NCBI GenBank assembly: GCA_036571765.1
Contig: BROE01000004.1
Span: 15,978,526-16,042,525, forward strand
Direction: 5' to 3'
Source: Plecoglossus altivelis
Lineage: Eukaryota > Chordata > Actinopteri > Osmeriformes > Plecoglossidae
DNA length: 64,000 nt
Shown here: one piece after another, positions 49,801 to 61,338 of the stretch
Position numbering within the stretch: position 1 is the stretch's first letter
How the letters are laid out: each line of letters starts with the position of its first letter
Notes under the pieces: generated by a model
The model's database searches: none
What the model saw: the letters and a program-made list of their open reading frames with translations, nothing else
What the model was told of the DNA's origin: nothing
Translations under genes and position numbers: made by a program

Positions 49801-51163
49801 GAAGACCGAAGTGATCTCTGCCTGATCAACAGAAGTGAACCTGTCTAGTGATGGAGTGAACCTGATGGGTGAGTTGCCAACATCGGTGTGGCGATAGCTG
49901 TCAGAGATACGCGAGCCGGTGGCTCACTACTATAGTGGGAGTAAATTTCACTTTATAAATTGCGATACTCTGATTGTACTGATGGTTTTCTTATTAAAAA
50001 AGTTAGTAGTCAAATATCCAGAGGCTCGAAGAGCAGCTGGGATTTGAACGGGTTCATGGCACTGTTATTGTTTGTCAGTCTGGCTACAGTACTGAATAAA
50101 AACCTTGTGTTATTTTTGTTTACTTAAATTAAATTAGAATAATATCTAGTTTGGGCCTTACGCGGAGCGTGCTAATAGGACAGAAGGCAGGTTTTCCATA
50201 CACTTAAGGAATCTTCCGTGTGGAAGCAGCGGAAATGTCTCTCCAATTGTCTAACAATTTGCTTATGTGAGAGCAGCTCTTCATTGTACCATGAAGAGGC
50301 GCGCTTTGGCCTAATGATCTTATCTCTAAAGGGTGCTGCAACATAAAGAGCAGACTTTAGAGAATACACCATCGTGTCAACATACTGATCACTTACACCG
50401 GAACTGGGGCTGCTCTCAGCAGGAATCGCCTCGACATATTACTCGATATTGCTCTGATATTTCTCTTGAACTTAGAAATGGAATTTTCCGCAGAATGTAT
50501 TGTTCCTTTTCAAGAATAGTTTGTCCGCAGATCTGCAGTGCGGACTGGGATTGATCTCGCTCAGCACGCTCGAAATGAACGTAATCAGGCCAATACTGCG
50601 ATGTAGTGGAGGGAGAACAGATTGCAAATCTCCACTTACCTCCAATTACGCGATATGCGATAGAGAACAAGATCTAGAGTGTTCTTGTGACTATGGGTTG
50701 GTTAATTTACACTCTGAGTGAAACCAGAGCTATCCAATAAAGCATTGAATGCATTACCGAGACAATTACTAGCCTCTGCTAGACGCTGATGTCTAATGTG
50801 TCGACCCGCCTCAGTATGATTCTTTCCAGTGCGTACAACCCAAATCTTGACAACATCCTGTATGACAAGCTCCTTCATAAAACTTCTGAATCGAAGGACC
50901 GTCGGGAGGCCGGAATCGAGCACGCGAAAGTGAATAAGGGCTGCGTGCTTGATTCCTCCCCCATATTTGTCTGCAGCTGAATTGCTAGCGGAGATCAGGG
51001 CTTTCAAATGAGCAAAACACACCTTCAGTTTTAGGACTCAAGTGTGAACTTGTGTGTGAGATTGCTTCCACACCGCCACCTCGGCCATTACTTCTGGCCA
51101 CTCTGGCCAGAGTTAACATGACTGGGAGGGTTGGACTTGTTTTAGTCTTACATAGTCATCTTG

Positions 51164-51370
51164 TTAAAGCAAGGTTTCAGTTAAGGCTAGGAAATCTATA
51201 TTATTATCACTAATTAACTCAATAACTAAAAGCGATTTGGAGGAAACAGACCGAATGTTTAGCAGTCCACATTCTACATGTTTATGCTTACTTGTAACAT
51301 GTGTCAGTACAATCTTGGTCAAGTTACTCATTCTGACACCTGCTAAAGGTTTTCTAACCTTTTTGGTCAT
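51164..51370 (-). pseudogene. LINE ORF2 endonuclease, N-terminal fragment
   Basis: The minus strand reads [20 protein letters not shown] followed by [20 protein letters not shown] and the TET/LTETW box are the first two catalytic blocks of the apurinic-type endonuclease of L2-group LINEs. Trp after TET is replaced by Leu-Leu. The rest of the endonuclease is broken, with a tail piece LLDSSGFTQSVN at about 50705-50740. Confidence 0.65.
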
Positions 51371-51511
51371 GTTTACACGATGGACACATACAATCTCGAT
51401 TTGCCTTGAGTCTGACCACTTAAATTCTGACTGAGCGTGCGAGAGTTCAACGCCAATAACAGAAGAGCGTCTAACACAACTGCTCTGCGCCCGAGACTCA
51501 CCTCTGAACAG

Positions 51512-51823
51512 TCACTTCAAGCGACTGAGGCCATCGTTCAAATTCCGGACTAAAAAGGATGTACCTTCCGAAGTCGGATGGATGCCATCCCTTCGTATGA
51601 GCCCAGGTTTTCCCCAAAACGCACTCCAATTGCCAACAAAGAATACATTGTTTTGGGGGCACCAACTGGGCAACCAGGAGTTGAATGCTGAAAAGTGGCT
51701 GTACATTTCAGAATTGGTCCGATTGGGCAAGGGGCCAGAAAACAATACAGTCTCTGACATCGACCTAGCCAATTCACACACCGCACCTACTTGCAATTTG
51801 AGCACTTCTGATTGCAGAGTCAA
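51512..51823 (-). pseudogene. LINE ORF1, SGNH esterase-like C-terminal part
   Basis: The minus strand reads MYSHFSAFNSWLPSWCPQNN, then VFFVGNWSAFWGKPGLIRRD and GIHPTSEGTSFLVRNLNDGL. The RDGIHP.SEG box holds the Asp-His pair that closes SGNH/GDSL hydrolase active sites. ORF1 esterase domains are known in CR1-like non-LTR elements. This one stretch is open for 103 codons, so the sequence is cleaner here than in the 3' half. The N-terminal Ser block is not identifiable. Confidence 0.6.
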
Positions 51824-52589
51824 TAGATCATAGGCAGCTTTTCCCTGAATATTTGCATTTGGCTACGCCTATGGGGCTAAGCCTGAACAAGGACAAAGGG
51901 GATTCTTCATAATGCCCAATCATGAACCCTGTGGCCAGCTCTTTTTGGATGAGCGTGTCCATGATGCTCGGCTCATGAATTGTACTCTGCAGGTTATTGC
52001 ACACATGAGTAACAGTTTCCAGCTCAGACAGACCAACATCAAACCCATGTCCCATTTTAGTTCAACCCAGGACACACTGTCAGCGCGCACCAATGTTACC
52101 TGCACTGTACCGGGTGGTACCCTCTCAGCCAAGAGTGGCTCCCCTTTATTCTCTACTTGTCCACACTGAGCAAAGTACACAGAGAATTGCAGGACAACAT
52201 AAATACATAACAGACATGTGTGGTATCTTCCTACTATGTAAGACAGTAAGACGGTTTGGCTGAGAGACACTTGACACCTGAGGAGCGGGGCTTGTAAAGA
52301 CACACGTAAAAACCTTTGTGTATGATTGCAACAATCCAATGCGCTCAAGTGTGCATCCTCTGCAAATTAGTGTTGGAGAAAAGGGGGAAAAAGGCATTAG
52401 TAGGGCGTATGGTGTGAATGAATGAAACAGCGGGGAAAATGGGGGGCGAATGAGTGTGTGTGGGATGAATCTGCGTGTGTGCGTGGGCATGGAGAGGCCT
52501 CGCGGGTACATATATGGGAAAATGTGCTCCCTAAGAACAAAAGCGGACCGGCTCTGTCACAATAGTCAATTAAAGAGATGAGTTTCCAA

Positions 52590-52830
52590 AATTGGCGTTT
52601 TAAAATTGGTGAGTGTGTTTGAGTCTCTAATTTGTGGAGAGAGTTCCAGATGGTGGCGGCTGCAGCAGAGAAGGCTCTATCCCCGTCTTATGTTTACTCT
52701 TGGTGGGGGGAGACAGGAGGTTGGCGTCGGCTGATCAGAGGGCACGGGTGGGGGTATGTTTGTGGAGCAGTTCAGAGAGGTAGGTGGGGGCCAGGTTATT
52801 GAGGGACTTTTAGACGACGGTAAGTAGTTT
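52590..52830. repeat. fish interspersed repeat fragment
   Basis: GAGAGTTCCAGATGGTGGCG, GCAGCAGAGAAGGCTCTATC, CTTGGTGGGGGGAGACAGGA, TTCAGAGAGGTAGGTGGGGG and CCAGGTTATTGAGGGACTTT. I recognise this block order as a repeated sequence in many fish genomes (LINE-associated). No orientation or family is claimed. Confidence 0.5.
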
Positions 52831-53224
52831 AACTGCATTAGCCTCAGCCTGTTCTACTTTTTACCCTGGGATCGTACACTCTGAGTCCTTACACCCTATT
52901 GTTGATCACATGACTCAACACCATCAACAACATTCTCAATTCAAAAGACAACATCTCTCAATATTTTACTACAAAAAACTACAATAAGTTCTTAACATTA
53001 AATAACAACCTTAAATACTGCAATCGCTGACCATCAGCCTGTCATCTCCCATATCAGCCAATGATCTCTCAAAACACATATTCAAACTCTCCACCTGCTC
53101 AATGGATTCTATTCCATCATTGGTCAAATCCTACCTTCCGTGCCTGGAATATGTTCTGGACCCTGACGACCCCAAAAACTTGTTCCCCATCTCCAACCTC
53201 CCCTTTCTGAGATACCTTAACTCT

Positions 53225-53405
53225 TCCACTTAAGGCAAGAACTTCCCACCCACCCGAAGGGAGCAAGCCACCTTTTTCCGGTCGAGAACCATGGCCTTGT
53301 ATTTGAAGGTTCTGATTCTCATCCCGGCCGCTTCACACTCGACTGCAAATCGCTCCAATGCATGCTGCAGGTCCCGGTCTAATGAAGCTGTTAGGACAAC
53401 ATCAT
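53225..53405 (-). mobile_element. RTE-like (Rex3-like) LINE fragment, reversed
   Basis: On the minus strand it carries DRDLQHALERFAVECEAAGM and then MVLDRKKVACSLRVGG, the segment just upstream of the portion kept at 19.5 kb. Little sequence raggedness. It faces the plus-strand fragment at 53795 head to head across about 390 bp. Confidence 0.7.
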
Positions 53406-53790
53406 GAAATTAGGAGGATATCAGTTGAAGGATATCCGTTCATTAGTAATAATTATTTTAATAATTATTTTTCTTATTAACCTTTTTGTACTTAACTTAC
53501 ATTTCAGTTAAATGTAATTGATTGCCATGGTAATTAAATTATGGTGTGATAATAACTGACCATTTCAAATCATACAAACTGTCATGATGAAAAAATTAAA
53601 TGTGTTACTTTCTTTTGAAATATTTTGCTGGTTTACATGCACAAACACATACATGAAAATGTGACAAATGTTTGCAGTAGACGTATTCAGGCCAGGGAAA
53701 TTTCTAGAAAACGTTGCATATTTTCACTTGGTGGTGGCAGATGGTTATACACTGTACAACAAAAATGGATGCAATCCCCTCAGGTGCACT
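53406..53790. other. AT-rich spacer between inverted LINE fragments
   Basis: Clean AT-rich DNA with a short palindrome (TAATAATTATTTTAATAATTATT near 53449, read as TAATAATTATT on both sides of TTAA). No gene. Confidence 0.5.
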
Positions 53791-53794
53791 GAAT

Positions 53795-54790
53795 AACCAT
53801 CGGACCGGGACCTACAGCATGCACTAGAGTGGTTTGCAGCCGAGTGTGAAGCTGCCGGGATGGGAATCAGCACCTCGAAATCTGAGGCCATGGTTCTCGA
53901 CCGGAAGAAGGTGGCTTGCTCCCTCCGGGTGGGTGGGGAGCCCTTGCTTCAAGTGGAGGAGTTCAAACTATTCTACCCGGCGTCTGTTCCACTGCTAATG
54001 GTTAGTATGGGTTATATGGACGGAACAGAGTGAGCTTGACAGCAGAAACGGATCGGATCATATCGCAGCCCGGCCGCAGTCTGCGACATGCGCTTCTGTA
54101 CCGTCCTCCTTGTGCCTAAAGAAGGAGCTTAGCCGGAAGGCAAAGCTCTCCATTTACCAGTCGATCTACGTCCCTACTCTCACCTATGGTCAAAAACTTT
54201 AGTTACCCACCCCTTACGATCTTGTATCAGAGCCGCCCTCAAGAGACACAGCATTGCCATGATACGCCGCCCGATACAACCCCGGCTGTTCTCAGCAATA
54301 TGTATTTTTCTCTGTCAGCGGGAGCCCCTGTTGAGACGCATCACCTTAAGATGAGTGGTCGAGGAGCTCTAAGGACTCACACGGGCAGCGAGCTCGGCTG
54401 TACAAGTAGTTAGAGCCGGCTCTCCGTACAAAACGATGGCAGAAATTGCCAGCATTGACTGATGACACCCTCGCCGGGCATGCCTTGTATTCCGGATGCC
54501 CTCCTGGACGCTCCCATCGGGAGGTGTTCGTGTCATTGTTACCTACGCGGCGGCACCCGGCCCAGGACCCCGAGAGCGAACAGACCCATGGCAGTTCACC
54601 TGGAGGGACATCATAGTCTCTACGGCTGGCCTCCCGCTGGGAACGCTTCATCGTCGCCGGATCCCCCCGGAGTGAGCTGGAGGTGGTGTGCCGTGGTATA
54701 AGGAAGTCTTGTCGGCCTCCATCAACATATGCCTCAGCACTATTGCTGCCCCCCCGTCGACCCCGGCCCCCGTGTTAGCAGTAAGCGGTA
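53795..54790 (+). mobile_element. RTE-like (Rex3-like) LINE 3' part, error-rich
   Basis: Starts clean (GPTACTRVVCSRV in one frame; the WFAAECEAAGMGIST and MVLDRKKVACSLRVGGEPLL segments in another). It becomes ragged from about 53970 to 54780, where the KKELSRKAKLSIYQSIYVP, PPGRLPREV and ERPRTRWRD blocks are recognisable only piecewise. The end keeps the CCCGGCCCC-stop-GCAG context and a weak GGATG. Same family as 19535-20198. Confidence 0.65.
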
Positions 54791-54829
54791 AGAAAATGGT
54801 TTTTTCCCAATGAAAGAATGGATGCACTG

Positions 54830-55830
54830 AATAAATAAATACACAAGATTGTAAATAATATGAGATACAAATGTAGTTTAAAAAGGTAAAAGTTTAAATT
54901 GTATCCAGGTAAAATCCAAATAATTTATCCATAAGTTAGTGGAATAACTTCTAATAGTTAGAGAGCATTGCTGAGTGTAAGCACACTGTTTCAGAGAGGT
55001 CGGGTCTATGAACAGTATATGTGACAGTCAGGTATTTTATTAATGATTATTAGCCATCTGATTCAACCCCAACACATCAGTGGGTTAAGTGTGCTGGAAA
55101 ATCACACTACTTGGCTGATTTAGATTCCCCCCCCCCAATATAAATAATAAGCTTAAATGTCAAAGGCAGCAGGGCAGAGTGGGCATGTTGGAGGAAGGGG
55201 CAAGCTGTGGAGAAAGAATATTTGGTGTGGGCTAATGATCCATCCTTGCCAGTGTCTAATGAAGAAGTAGAGCTTGGGGGTCATGCTAGGCTGCTTTATT
55301 GACTCATTAATGGCTGGTGGTAAGTTAGGAGGTGTACGAGGGATGAGTGGTGTGAGGGGGTGATGGTCAACACAGTTCACAGGGAAGATGTGCTAGAAGA
55401 GACCCCCTCTTTCCCTCCCTTCTTCTATTCCAAGAATTTACTTGCTTTTTGCTCCTCGTTCACATCTTTCCTTTCCACTCCTCCCAGTTTATCGTTAATG
55501 AGTATATTAGCTCCAGCTGTAAACACCGTCCCCCTCTCTCTTTCCCACTAGGCACAGCGTGGAGGTGAGGAACGATGGATGGTGTTATTTCCTCTCTCTC
55601 CTCCTTTCCCTGCCAGTGCCTTCTGGGTGAATCACTGTTACATGAAGAAGTGGGAGGAAGAAGAATAGGAGCAGGGTGGGGGAAGGTTGACACCAGCAAA
55701 ACCTGAGGTCTCTTTGACATGCGTCCAGGGAATTTAATCGCTTCTGAAACAAATGTTTCTAACGGGGGCAGAATAGGCATGCCACATGTATGTATACATG
55801 CACAAGTAGCAGTGTGATGTTGTTCCCTTT
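54830..55830. other. intergenic DNA, nothing recognised
   Basis: Sequence regains the clean, AT-rich texture of the outer window. No coding or transposon signal. Confidence 0.5.
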
Positions 55831-55832
55831 GA

Positions 55833-56512
55833 TGAGGGGTACTCAATTAGAAACCCAAAAGGTCCACTCACCAAATTTTAATTCAGTCCAGGGTTCGAAA
55901 CAGTATTGATTATTTTTCAGGCTCTTACTTCAGAGTTCTTGGGGGTAATTTTAGTCATAGTGTCTATGCTTTGTGTCATAGTGACATTTTACATACACTT
56001 TACCAAAAAGGGCAGCCATCTCATTGTAGATTAAATACATCGGTTTTGTGCTCCCCACCAGCAGCACACGCCATGATTATCGCTGAGGAAGAAATAGATA
56101 CGGTTACCAAATCAATTGACCTGTGTTGTTGCAAATGACACACAACTGGCGTGACCGACAGAGGTTGAGGTCAACGTTGAGTGAGTGAGTTGTTGTGGTG
56201 ATTACAGTTATTTCGGCTCCTGATTGGATCTTTGGATTGAGAAGAGAAGATAGAAACCACATATACAATATATATGCTATAGATAGGCTATAGCGCCTAT
56301 ATAGGCTATAGATACAGTATATATACAGTATATATATAGTATATATATATAGACTAAATCACCCACCAATGAAAATTCACTTGGGTCATGACTGAATTAG
56401 AATGTTGATTTTGGCTTCGGTCCAAATTATATTGCAACTGGGTCTGGACCCGGACTGCGGTCTGCCATTTATTGACTCCTGCCCTAGATTATGCACTAAG
56501 TTACACACAGTG
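55833..56512. mobile_element. possible hAT-like non-autonomous element
   Basis: The left end GAGGGGTACTCAATTAGAAA and the reverse complement of the right end (AGGGCAGGAGTCAATAAATGG) are imperfectly alike. The right end also carries GGTCTGGACCCGGACTGCGG, a motif I associate with a fish hAT family. No transposase frame. An AT-repeat (56265-56352) interrupts it. Target-site duplication not clear. Confidence 0.35.
56265..56352. repeat. AT-rich palindromic microsatellite
   Basis: TATATATA with repeated CTATAGATAGGCTATAG-like blocks. GGCTATAGCGCCTATATAGG is close to self-complementary and could form a hairpin. Confidence 0.75.
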
Positions 56513-56895
56513 ACCAATTAAAATAGTGCAGGTCAAGAGGGAATGTTAATCATTTGATAATAATAATATTGAAGTGTTTTTTAAATTACAGATGCATATG
56601 TAATGTACATTTTTGGTGTTCAAACACATCTTTATGTCTGTATTTTGAATACACGGGATCGTCAAAGACTTGTATATTTTGATTCGACCTATCACGGGTT
56701 ATCTGTATTTATACATCTACTCATCGTCCTTTTCAACTTGACCTCCGTTTAGCAAAGCAGTTGCTAAACGTTGCTACAGTTAGTTGTCCTTGTCTCTGAA
56801 AATTGTTCAATGGAAAACTGTGATAACGTTACACAATTGAAAAAATATTTATAATAATATTTACAATGATAAATTGTTTATAATGATAAATAGTA

Positions 56896-57018
56896 CCCTG
56901 CCTATGGCCCGAAAGCTACTGGGTTAGGCTCCAGTCACCCGTGACCCCTAAATGGGAACAAGCGGCACTGCAATCCCTCCCCGGGATTAGCAGTAGATAA
57001 TGGATGGATGGATGGAAA
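56896..57018 (+). mobile_element. second copy of the (GATG)n-tailed fish repeat, 3' end
   Basis: ACCCTGCCTATGGCCCGAAA, GGGTTAGGCTCCAGTCACCC, GGGAACAAGCGGCACTGCAA and TAATGGATGGATGGATGG. It matches the reverse complement of 41428-41545 with only a few differences. Strongly 5'-truncated. Confidence 0.75.
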
Positions 57019-57019
57019 T

Positions 57020-60000
57020 AGTGTAAACTATTATCACCAAGCTTGCAATCCAAGGCACCTATTGCAATATGTGGGGACAGTGGTTGAGAACATTTTCATG
57101 TGCTCACACAAGTGTCTAAGAGCTGGGAGTTGAACCAAGGGCTAACATATTTTTTTGTGTTGTCTCTTCGTGTGCCGGTAAGTTTTTTAATATTGTTTAA
57201 TTATATTGTATGCAATTTTAGTTATTGGATGTTATAATCTTTTGTAGCGTATGTGTGCATGTAGTAGCTATTGATTAATTTTGGCTCACCTTTGCTTTTC
57301 AACCTGATCTTCGGTTAGCAAGGTCACTGGGAGTTGCATCAAGGGCAAACTTATTATAAGTGTTGCGGCAGAGTACTAATTGAAAGTACACAATGCAGAC
57401 CAAATCACGCTACACATAATAAACACAAACACCCCTCTGAGCACGCTTTCTGCTAACCACAGTTTATGTGTACTTTGTTTTATTCACAACGTTTATTTCT
57501 GAAAAAACACCCATTTAAATTAACACATGGAACGCTTTTCCATGTGTTTCTTTTTGTGTAAACGATGTGCAGAAATGGTGTAAGGAAAAAGCCTTGGAAT
57601 GACTGCTGTCCCATTACTGCAAAGACAACTCACACAAATGTGATGTGATGCAGAGTGTGTGGTGGTTGATGCCCTGTGGACCGGGAGCTGGGCTCATAAA
57701 ACAGCCACAAATCAATAACTCACACATCTGTCAGGATGTGATTAAACCATGAGAGTCCCCAAACACACACTCATACACACACAGTGTAGTTAGTACAGAA
57801 GGCATATTATGCTACTAAACGAAATTTGAGAGGGAAGCATTCATGGCCCAGGGAAAGGTTGAGGTGTGAAGTCTACCCTCGGCTTGACTGGTCCATATTG
57901 TGACCTTATTGAGGAAGATTTCATAGTATTTTGCTCCACTGGTAGTCAGTGGCACTTTTTCTGGACACAAATGTAGTCCATGTGTGAAACAGTGGCAGCC
58001 ATCCTTTAGGTACATGCAACTTAACTTGGGTATGTCTAATACTATGTGGAATACAGAAATATGTTCTCCACTGAGCTATATGCTCACTGAATGTATGGCC
58101 TTTAGTGGACACAATTGTTTTCAGAAGCTGAAATAACAACACACGCAGTTGAAAACGAATAAAAAAACAATCATCACAGCCCACTGGTGACTGATCTAGT
58201 GTGGCAACCTGTTCATTGTGTAAATCTATCAACCTATCTTTCTTTATCATGAAAGCCCCTCATTTAGAAAAATCTGCCCCTCCATTGGTGGAAAAACAAC
58301 AGAACATTAACGCTGAAATGTTGCCATGGAAACAGTTGGGGTAAACTATTTTGTGGCACACTGTGCATGGGTGTGTGTTTAAGTGTGTGTTTAGTGCTGA
58401 ATACCTGATGGGGGCAGTAACACAAACAACAGGTTCAGCAGCTACGGTAGTGTATGGTTTGCTAAATTAGATTCATGACAGTGTGACATCCAACATTATA
58501 TTAGCACTATCTTCCAATATACATTCTGTGTGGAGAAGGATTGTCTGCATGTGTTTTTGGTAGAGCTGGCTCCTGGGGGACAGTGTCATCAGAAGAAAAT
58601 ATGACTGGTCATATCAGTCCAGTACAAAGTTAATGTGGGTTTTCACAGGTGTTAGGGATCCAAACTGAAATCACATTTAGAAATCCAGAGTGACTAGAAG
58701 GGTTTTCTAAGTCATTCTCCAGTTTACTTCCTATATCTACAGTTGAGACTTGATATAACATTATGGGGAGTCTTTCTACAAGGGGACATCAAACGCAGAC
58801 CAATCATTAACATTCATGAATCAATAATTGCTCTGTGGATGAAAGAGAGGAGAGATAAAGGGATGTTTCGTGTTTGAGTTTGGAGGGACCCAAACTTCAT
58901 TACTCTGGATCAAATGCTTCAAAGTTCTGTAGAGTTCTATTTGCAGAATCGCTGGTCATCACAGATAATGCCCTAACTTTTCATTTTCCAATTTCTGAGG
59001 GTTTACACCTTAGCTGTAACTTATAAAGGTTTGAAGGAGCATGCCTTTCCTCATCCCCTCACACACAGTACCTCTTTAGCAGGACTATGGTGGTGAAATT
59101 ACCCCCAGCACTGATCATAACCTGTATGAGGGTTGTTTTGTTTTGGGTTGGTTAGCAGACTGCTATTTGGACTGTACTTCATTGCTGTATGACAGACTGC
59201 TGTGTGCTACACAAGCTAAAAGAGTATCCTCTGTTAAGAGTGAGTAAAAAAATCATATGACCACTTGCACAATTTGCATAATTGAATGAAAGTCACCAAC
59301 TCTTTAGTTTTCCATCATCACATTTATATCTTCTTAATCACCAGCCACAGATTATAAGATATCTGCAACTGCCTTCAGAATGAACAGATTCAGGGGGAAT
59401 ATCATTCCTACTTGATGTGCCATGATGTGGCATCTTCATCTTGCATGCATGTAATCAACCTGCCATCTCAGTGACTGACAGAGGATTCCTTTAGGTACTT
59501 TCTCAGTCGCCCAACATCCAACATATTCAATGCAGAAAGATTAGGATTTATGCAGAAAGCGTCAGAGTGTCAGGATGCTGAAGTGACAGGGAGCCGAAAG
59601 CTGACGAGCAATTTATTGGACACAGGCTGGAGATATTAAGTAATGGTGGTAGAGAGTGAGTGCAATGATGTGAGTGTGGCCTGTAATGCCTACGGTGTCG
59701 ATTTTGTCCCTGGCACAGACTCCCGGAACAAAGTATTCATACAGGAAGAGGACACACAATGGATGCAAGGCAGCAGACCAAAACTACCTGTGTTTGCGCT
59801 GTACCTGAAAGTGTTCACAGGCCTCTTAGGTAGCGATAACACCAAGAGTTAACAACTCACTCCTTGCCTGCTGGAGGTGTGGTCTTTTATCCTCCACTCA
59901 TACACAGAAGAGTGAGTCAAGCAGAGAAATTTAGTTCACCTCATACTGAGGTTAAACAGTTGATTCGCATTTAAGTTTGGTGTAGAAAACCATGTTACAC

Positions 60001-60243
60001 TTTGCACATTAATAGTAACAATAAGAGTAGGTACAATAACATTTACAATAACAGTAAGCTAGTATTAATAAAGTTAATAAACTCATCATATTTATAACAG
60101 TGACATGTATGCAACGGAATACTGTACCGTACTGTTAGCATTTATTTAGTAACATTCACATGATGTATTAGTTTCTTGATTGGAGTTGTACTCCATTCAC
60201 CAGTTGTCTAACTGTGTTGCAATGCTGTAGCTTACACGCTGGT
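57020..60243. other. intergenic DNA, nothing recognised
   Basis: Unique AT-rich sequence with a small CA patch near 57760. No credible exon. A 69-codon open frame at 59643-59852 has no recognisable motif. Confidence 0.5.
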
Positions 60244-60873
60244 GTGTATGACGTGTTCCGCTCGATGTGAGTGCGCAAGCTTTGTGTGAGCTAGAAGGCG
60301 CTCAAACATTTCTCCTGTAGCTCTCACTTTCTCTTAAAACACCCCTTTCATAGAGTCCATGGCTGAAGTTACCCATATCTCAGGAGCATGGCGAGCTACT
60401 GTTCTGCGCTAGACCAGGTGAGCCAGCACTTGAAAGTTGGTGTGGTACATTTCTCGCTCCTGGTTGTCTCACTGTGCCATTGAAAACCTTCCGTATAAAT
60501 TAATCAGCACTTGGTCTAGGTATATTGGTCTATGATCAAGATCAGCCATCAGTGTGGTGGGAAATCTCTAACTGTTGGCTGTGTATACACAATGAACAGC
60601 AGGTCAGAGTATTCTGCCCTTTAGGACTGAAGCATCTCCTGGCTGTTTGTCACATCACAGATCTACTCTTTGTGAATATTTCCACCTGCGCCTTTCCCAC
60701 TCACCTCTCCTCTTATTTCAGTATATTTTACCCTTCCTGTGATTGACCTCCCCACCCCTAATTGACAGCACCTGTTTTCAATACAGCCCCAGTGTATTTA
60801 TCCCTTGTGTTTCTATCACCTGTTGCTGGTTTGTGTTTGTATCTCCTGTCATTCCCTGTCTTGTCTTCTTAAT
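60244..60873 (+). repeat. 630-bp block duplicated at 45937-46566 (copy 2)
   Basis: Identical by eye to copy 1. Here it is embedded in clean sequence on both sides, so this is probably the correctly placed copy. Confidence 0.9.
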
Positions 60874-61137
60874 CCAGTAAAAACGTTTTCTGCGAATACT
60901 GAATGGTGCTTTTGAGTCCACCACCTATTGACGTTGCAATTTGGGCCTGTATTTCTTGAGCAACAATAGACTGTCCTCTTGACAAAAATCAGCTCTGTGA
61001 TGGTCATGTCGAAAATTCTTGATTCTATGTGGCTGCATATATAATACTTTCTCCAAAATATCAGGCTTGTACCAACCATGTCAGGCCATTCGGTTGTCAG
61101 TTTACCGTTTTCTTTTTCTGTTATAATTTATAGAGAA

Positions 61138-61337
61138 TTATGGAGATGAATACCCATGCCATTGGCATGGATTCATTTATATGATGAGGTGAGTTTCAAT
61201 CTCAAAAAAATCCAGAGGGGGGAAAAATGCAAAAACACTGGACAACATGACAGAAACATTACAATGTGTGCCGCAATTACAAAAATTGGTGTCCTTCGTG
61301 CCAAACTTGGCCCCTATAACAAAGTACATCATATGTT
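61138..61337 (+). pseudogene. IS630/Tc1-like transposase, first part (split by a LINE)
   Basis: The plus strand reads HLYDEVSFNLKKIQRGEKCK, then TGQHDRNITMCAAITKIGVL and KLGPYNKVHHM. In intact fish relatives this is the (F/Y)VDEAGFNL...RGRN...PGQ.G.NITMCAAIS..GVL...LGPYN block, holding the first catalytic Asp. It stops where the LINE 3' tail begins (about 61339). The reading resumes on the far side of the LINE at 62900. Inactive. Confidence 0.7.
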
Positions 61338-61338
61338 T

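Larger units (their letters stand above)
47130..52540 (-). mobile_element. near-full-length L2-type LINE, error-rich copy
   Basis: In minus-strand order from the right end: ORF1 with an SGNH-esterase-like end (51823-51512); endonuclease start (51370-51164) and endonuclease tail (near 50750); linker (50372-50172); RT start (49800-49550); motif remnants down to 49130; then a long 3' UTR to an ATTCA-type tail near 47130-47165. The 3' half corresponds to the element at 61339-62840, though it is longer by over 1 kb because of numerous small insertions and a segment that the other copy lacks. No ORF is intact. Domain order is that of CR1/L2-group elements. Flanks at the 3' side equal those at 61.3 kb. 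Confidence 0.75.
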
